Below are positions 5,471 to 7,403 of a DNA stretch of 7,403 nucleotides, one piece after another (within the stretch, counting starts at the first letter, position 1; each line of letters opens with the position of its first letter). Source of the stretch: Peptostreptococcaceae bacterium (lineage in GTDB: Bacteria > Bacillota > Clostridia > Peptostreptococcales > Anaerovoracaceae). A program made the translations under genes and the position numbers. A model generated the notes under the pieces. That model was not told the origin of the DNA, ran no database searches, and was given only the letters and a program-made list of their open reading frames with translations. Location of the stretch: NCBI GenBank assembly GCA_016650115.1, contig JAENWI010000061.1, positions 1 through 7,403 of the forward strand, read 5' to 3'.

Positions 5471-7403
5471 ATCAGAAGGCATTTAAGGTACTGGAATACA
5501 ATAAAATAATAGACTTTCTAAAGCAGGAGGCTGCATCTCAACTGGCAAAAAATGTTATAAGCGAAATGAAGCCTTTGGTTGATGTATACCAAATTAAAGA
5601 ATTACTGGCTGAAACTACTGAAGCTGTTGCGGTTATTACCCACAAAGGAGCTCCTCCAATAGGAGCTTTTTATGATATAGAAAACAGCCTGCATATGGCC
5701 AATAAAGGCGGAAGCCTTACAATGAAGCAGCTGATGGAAGTGCTGTACAATATAAACACGGCCGGCAGAACCATTAACTTTCTGAAAAGTGATTTACCCC
5801 CGTTACCTATTATTAAGGATATCGGGGAAGTTTTGTTTACTGATAAATATCTAGCGGAAAACATCGACAGATGCATTCTTTCTGAAGATGAAATGTCTGA
5901 TAATGCCAGTTCGGAATTGAAAAGCATTCGTCGTGCCATCATCAGGCAAAATGAAGCTGTTAAAAGTAAAATGACTCAAATTTTAAATTCATCTGAAAAC
6001 CGAACCATGCTACAAGATTCGATTGTAACGATGAGACAGGGGAGATATGTCATTCCTGTTAAACAGGAGCATAAGGGCAGATTCCCTGGTATCGTTCATG
6101 ATCAGTCATCCACTGGAGCGACTTTATTTATAGAGCCTCAGGCGATTGTAACCTTGAATAATGAATTGCGGCAGTTAGAACTTGATGAGCATGTGGAGAT
6201 TGAAAGAATCCTCGCTGAGTTGTCTGGTCAGGTGGCAGAAGATTTTCTGCAGCTGCTTAACAATCAGAAACTGCTGCTTCAACTGGATATTATTTTCGCA
6301 AAGGGAAAACTTTCCTGTAAACAGAATTCCTCAGAAGCAAAGATTAATGAAAAGGGTTATATTAAAATCATTCAAGCCAGACATCCGCTAATCAATCCGA
6401 AGGATGTTGTGCCGATTAATATTGAATTTGGCAGGGAATTTAATACGCTGGTTATAACAGGGCCGAATACAGGTGGTAAAACAGTAACATTAAAGACCGT
6501 AGGCCTTATGGCAATGATGAGTCAGTCGGGGCTTCATATCCCTGCAGCTGAAGGAAGTGAAATGCCGGTATTTAAAAAAATCTATGCAGATATTGGAGAC
6601 GAACAAAGTATTGAACAAAGCTTGAGCACCTTTTCGTCCCATATGAATAATATAGTTGAAATTGTGGAAAACACAGACGATGAAACCCTGGTGCTTCTTG
6701 ATGAACTGGGTGCCGGTACTGACCCTACAGAGGGAGCCGCTTTGGCAATCTCCATTCTTGATGATTTGTACAGCAAGGGTTCCAGAACAATGGCAACCAC
6801 GCATTACACTGAACTTAAAAAATATGCGCTTGCAACACCGGGAGTGGAAAATGCATCCATGGAATTTAATGTAGAAACGTTAAGGCCAACTTACAGGTTA
6901 TTTTTGGGGATTCCAGGGAAATCAAATGCCTTTGAAATTTCTCAACGAATAGGACTCAATAAAGAATTGATTGACAAGGCAAGGAGTCTGATTGATCAAG
7001 GTGAAATTGAGTTTGAGACAGTAATAAGTTCCATTGAAGCAGACAAGAAAAAAGCGGAACTGGAGCGTGACGAGGCAATCATGCTGAAAATTGACATGCA
7101 AAAGCAAAAGGATGATTTTGATCGACGTCAAAGCAAGCTGGAAGAAAAACAGACAGCAATAATTGAAAAAGCAAGGCAGGAAGCAAAAGATATTGTGCGA
7201 GATGCAAAACAAATAGTGAATCAGGTCCAAAAGGAATTAAGAGAAATCAAACAGATTGAAAATGCATCTGAAAGGCAGACAGTATTTGAAGAAAACAAGA
7301 AAAAACTGAGAGAGACAGAGTCGAAGCTCAGAGTTAAAGAGACCCTGACGGAAAATGATAACCCGATTAAACTGGAAGAAATAAAAATCGGAGAGAGAGT
7401 CAA
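5467..7403 (+). CDS. mutS2: MutS2 family ATPase, 5' part (3' end outside window)
   Basis: MutS2 is a MutS paralogue that in B. subtilis recognises collided ribosomes and helps split them; older work linked it to suppression of recombination. The frame runs open from ATG 5467 to the window end: 645 residues of a protein usually near 785. Residues 1-310 are the core and lever region (KVLEYNKIIDFL; HKGAPPIGAFYDI; RQGRYVIPVK at 190-199; STGATLFIEP). The ABC ATPase follows: RHPLI at 305-309, Walker A GPNTGGKT at 332-339, signature region DIGDEQSIEQSLSTFSSH at 375-392, Walker B LLDE ending at Glu413, and H-loop TTHY with His446. Residues about 520-630 form a long charged coiled coil. IKIGERV at the very end probably opens the KOW-like domain; the Smr nuclease-like domain lies beyond the window. 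No mismatch-recognition domain I is present, which separates it from MutS. The start lies in an ATGA overlap with zapA, with AAAAGGA just upstream. Confidence 0.96.
   Translation, partial: MNQKAFKVLEYNKIIDFLKQEAASQLAKNVISEMKPLVDVYQIKELLAETTEAVAVITHKGAPPIGAFYDIENSLHMANKGGSLTMKQLMEVLYNINTAGRTINFLKSDLPPLPIIKDIGEVLFTDKYLAENIDRCILSEDEMSDNASSELKSIRRAIIRQNEAVKSKMTQILNSSENRTMLQDSIVTMRQGRYVIPVKQEHKGRFPGIVHDQSSTGATLFIEPQAIVTLNNELRQLELDEHVEIERILAELSGQVAEDFLQLLNNQKLLLQLDIIFAKGKLSCKQNSSEAKINEKGYIKIIQARHPLINPKDVVPINIEFGREFNTLVITGPNTGGKTVTLKTVGLMAMMSQSGLHIPAAEGSEMPVFKKIYADIGDEQSIEQSLSTFSSHMNNIVEIVENTDDETLVLLDELGAGTDPTEGAALAISILDDLYSKGSRTMATTHYTELKKYALATPGVENASMEFNVETLRPTYRLFLGIPGKSNAFEISQRIGLNKELIDKARSLIDQGEIEFETVISSIEADKKKAELERDEAIMLKIDMQKQKDDFDRRQSKLEEKQTAIIEKARQEAKDIVRDAKQIVNQVQKELREIKQIENASERQTVFEENKKKLRETESKLRVKETLTENDNPIKLEEIKIGERV
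5645..5671 (+). other. Terminator-like hairpin inside the mutS2 coding region
   Basis: AGCTCCT (5649-5655) and AGGAGCT (5661-5667) form a perfect 7-bp stem with a CCAAT loop, and five T residues run from 5667 to 5671. Two further A-U and two G-U pairs could lengthen the stem into the T run. The shape is that of an intrinsic terminator, about 180 bases into mutS2. The same bases encode the GAPPIGAF segment typical of MutS2, so coding constraint may explain much of it. While ribosomes follow the polymerase closely it would probably be masked. Confidence 0.35.

Overview
The window is an AT-rich stretch of chromosomal housekeeping DNA from a low-GC Gram-positive bacterium, most likely a member of the Clostridia. 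That placement rests on the gene order (rRNA methyltransferase, pheS, pheT, zapA, mutS2), which resembles the ysgA-pheST-zapA-mutS2 neighbourhood of Bacillus and Clostridia, on strong AGGAGG ribosome binding sites, and on the Firmicute-type forms of FtsZ, PheS (four-cysteine cluster) and MutS2. I cannot name genus or species. All genes are on the + strand and no frameshifts or mobile elements are visible.

Layout: bases 1-529 are the 3' part of ftsZ (about 175 residues: end of the GTPase C-terminal domain, a charged linker and the membrane-anchor-binding peptide). It is closed by a clear intrinsic terminator at 547-571. A second transcription unit then begins: a TrmH/SpoU-family 23S rRNA 2'-O-methyltransferase resembling RlmP/YsgA (597-1391), an 80-base gap with an unexplained stem-loop bracketed by 9-base direct repeats, pheS (1472-2494), pheT (2506-4920), a long zapA (4982-5470) and mutS2 (5467 to the window end, truncated before its KOW-like and Smr domains). 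Spacing is tight (pheS-pheT 11 bases, zapA-mutS2 overlapping by 4), so pheS through mutS2 are probably co-transcribed, perhaps with rlmP.

Functionally the unit joins translation (A-loop rRNA methylation, charging and proofreading of Phe-tRNA, and MutS2, now known to act on collided ribosomes) with cell division (ZapA, partner of the FtsZ encoded upstream). No stretch over 300 bases lacks a gene. The longest non-coding gaps are 67 bases (530-596), 80 bases (1392-1471) and 61 bases (4921-4981).

I did not find a new defence, mobile or otherwise undescribed system. The items most worth a second look are small: the stem-loop with flanking repeats before pheS, a terminator-like hairpin inside the start of mutS2, the absence of a T-box leader before pheST, and the unusually long coiled-coil ZapA.
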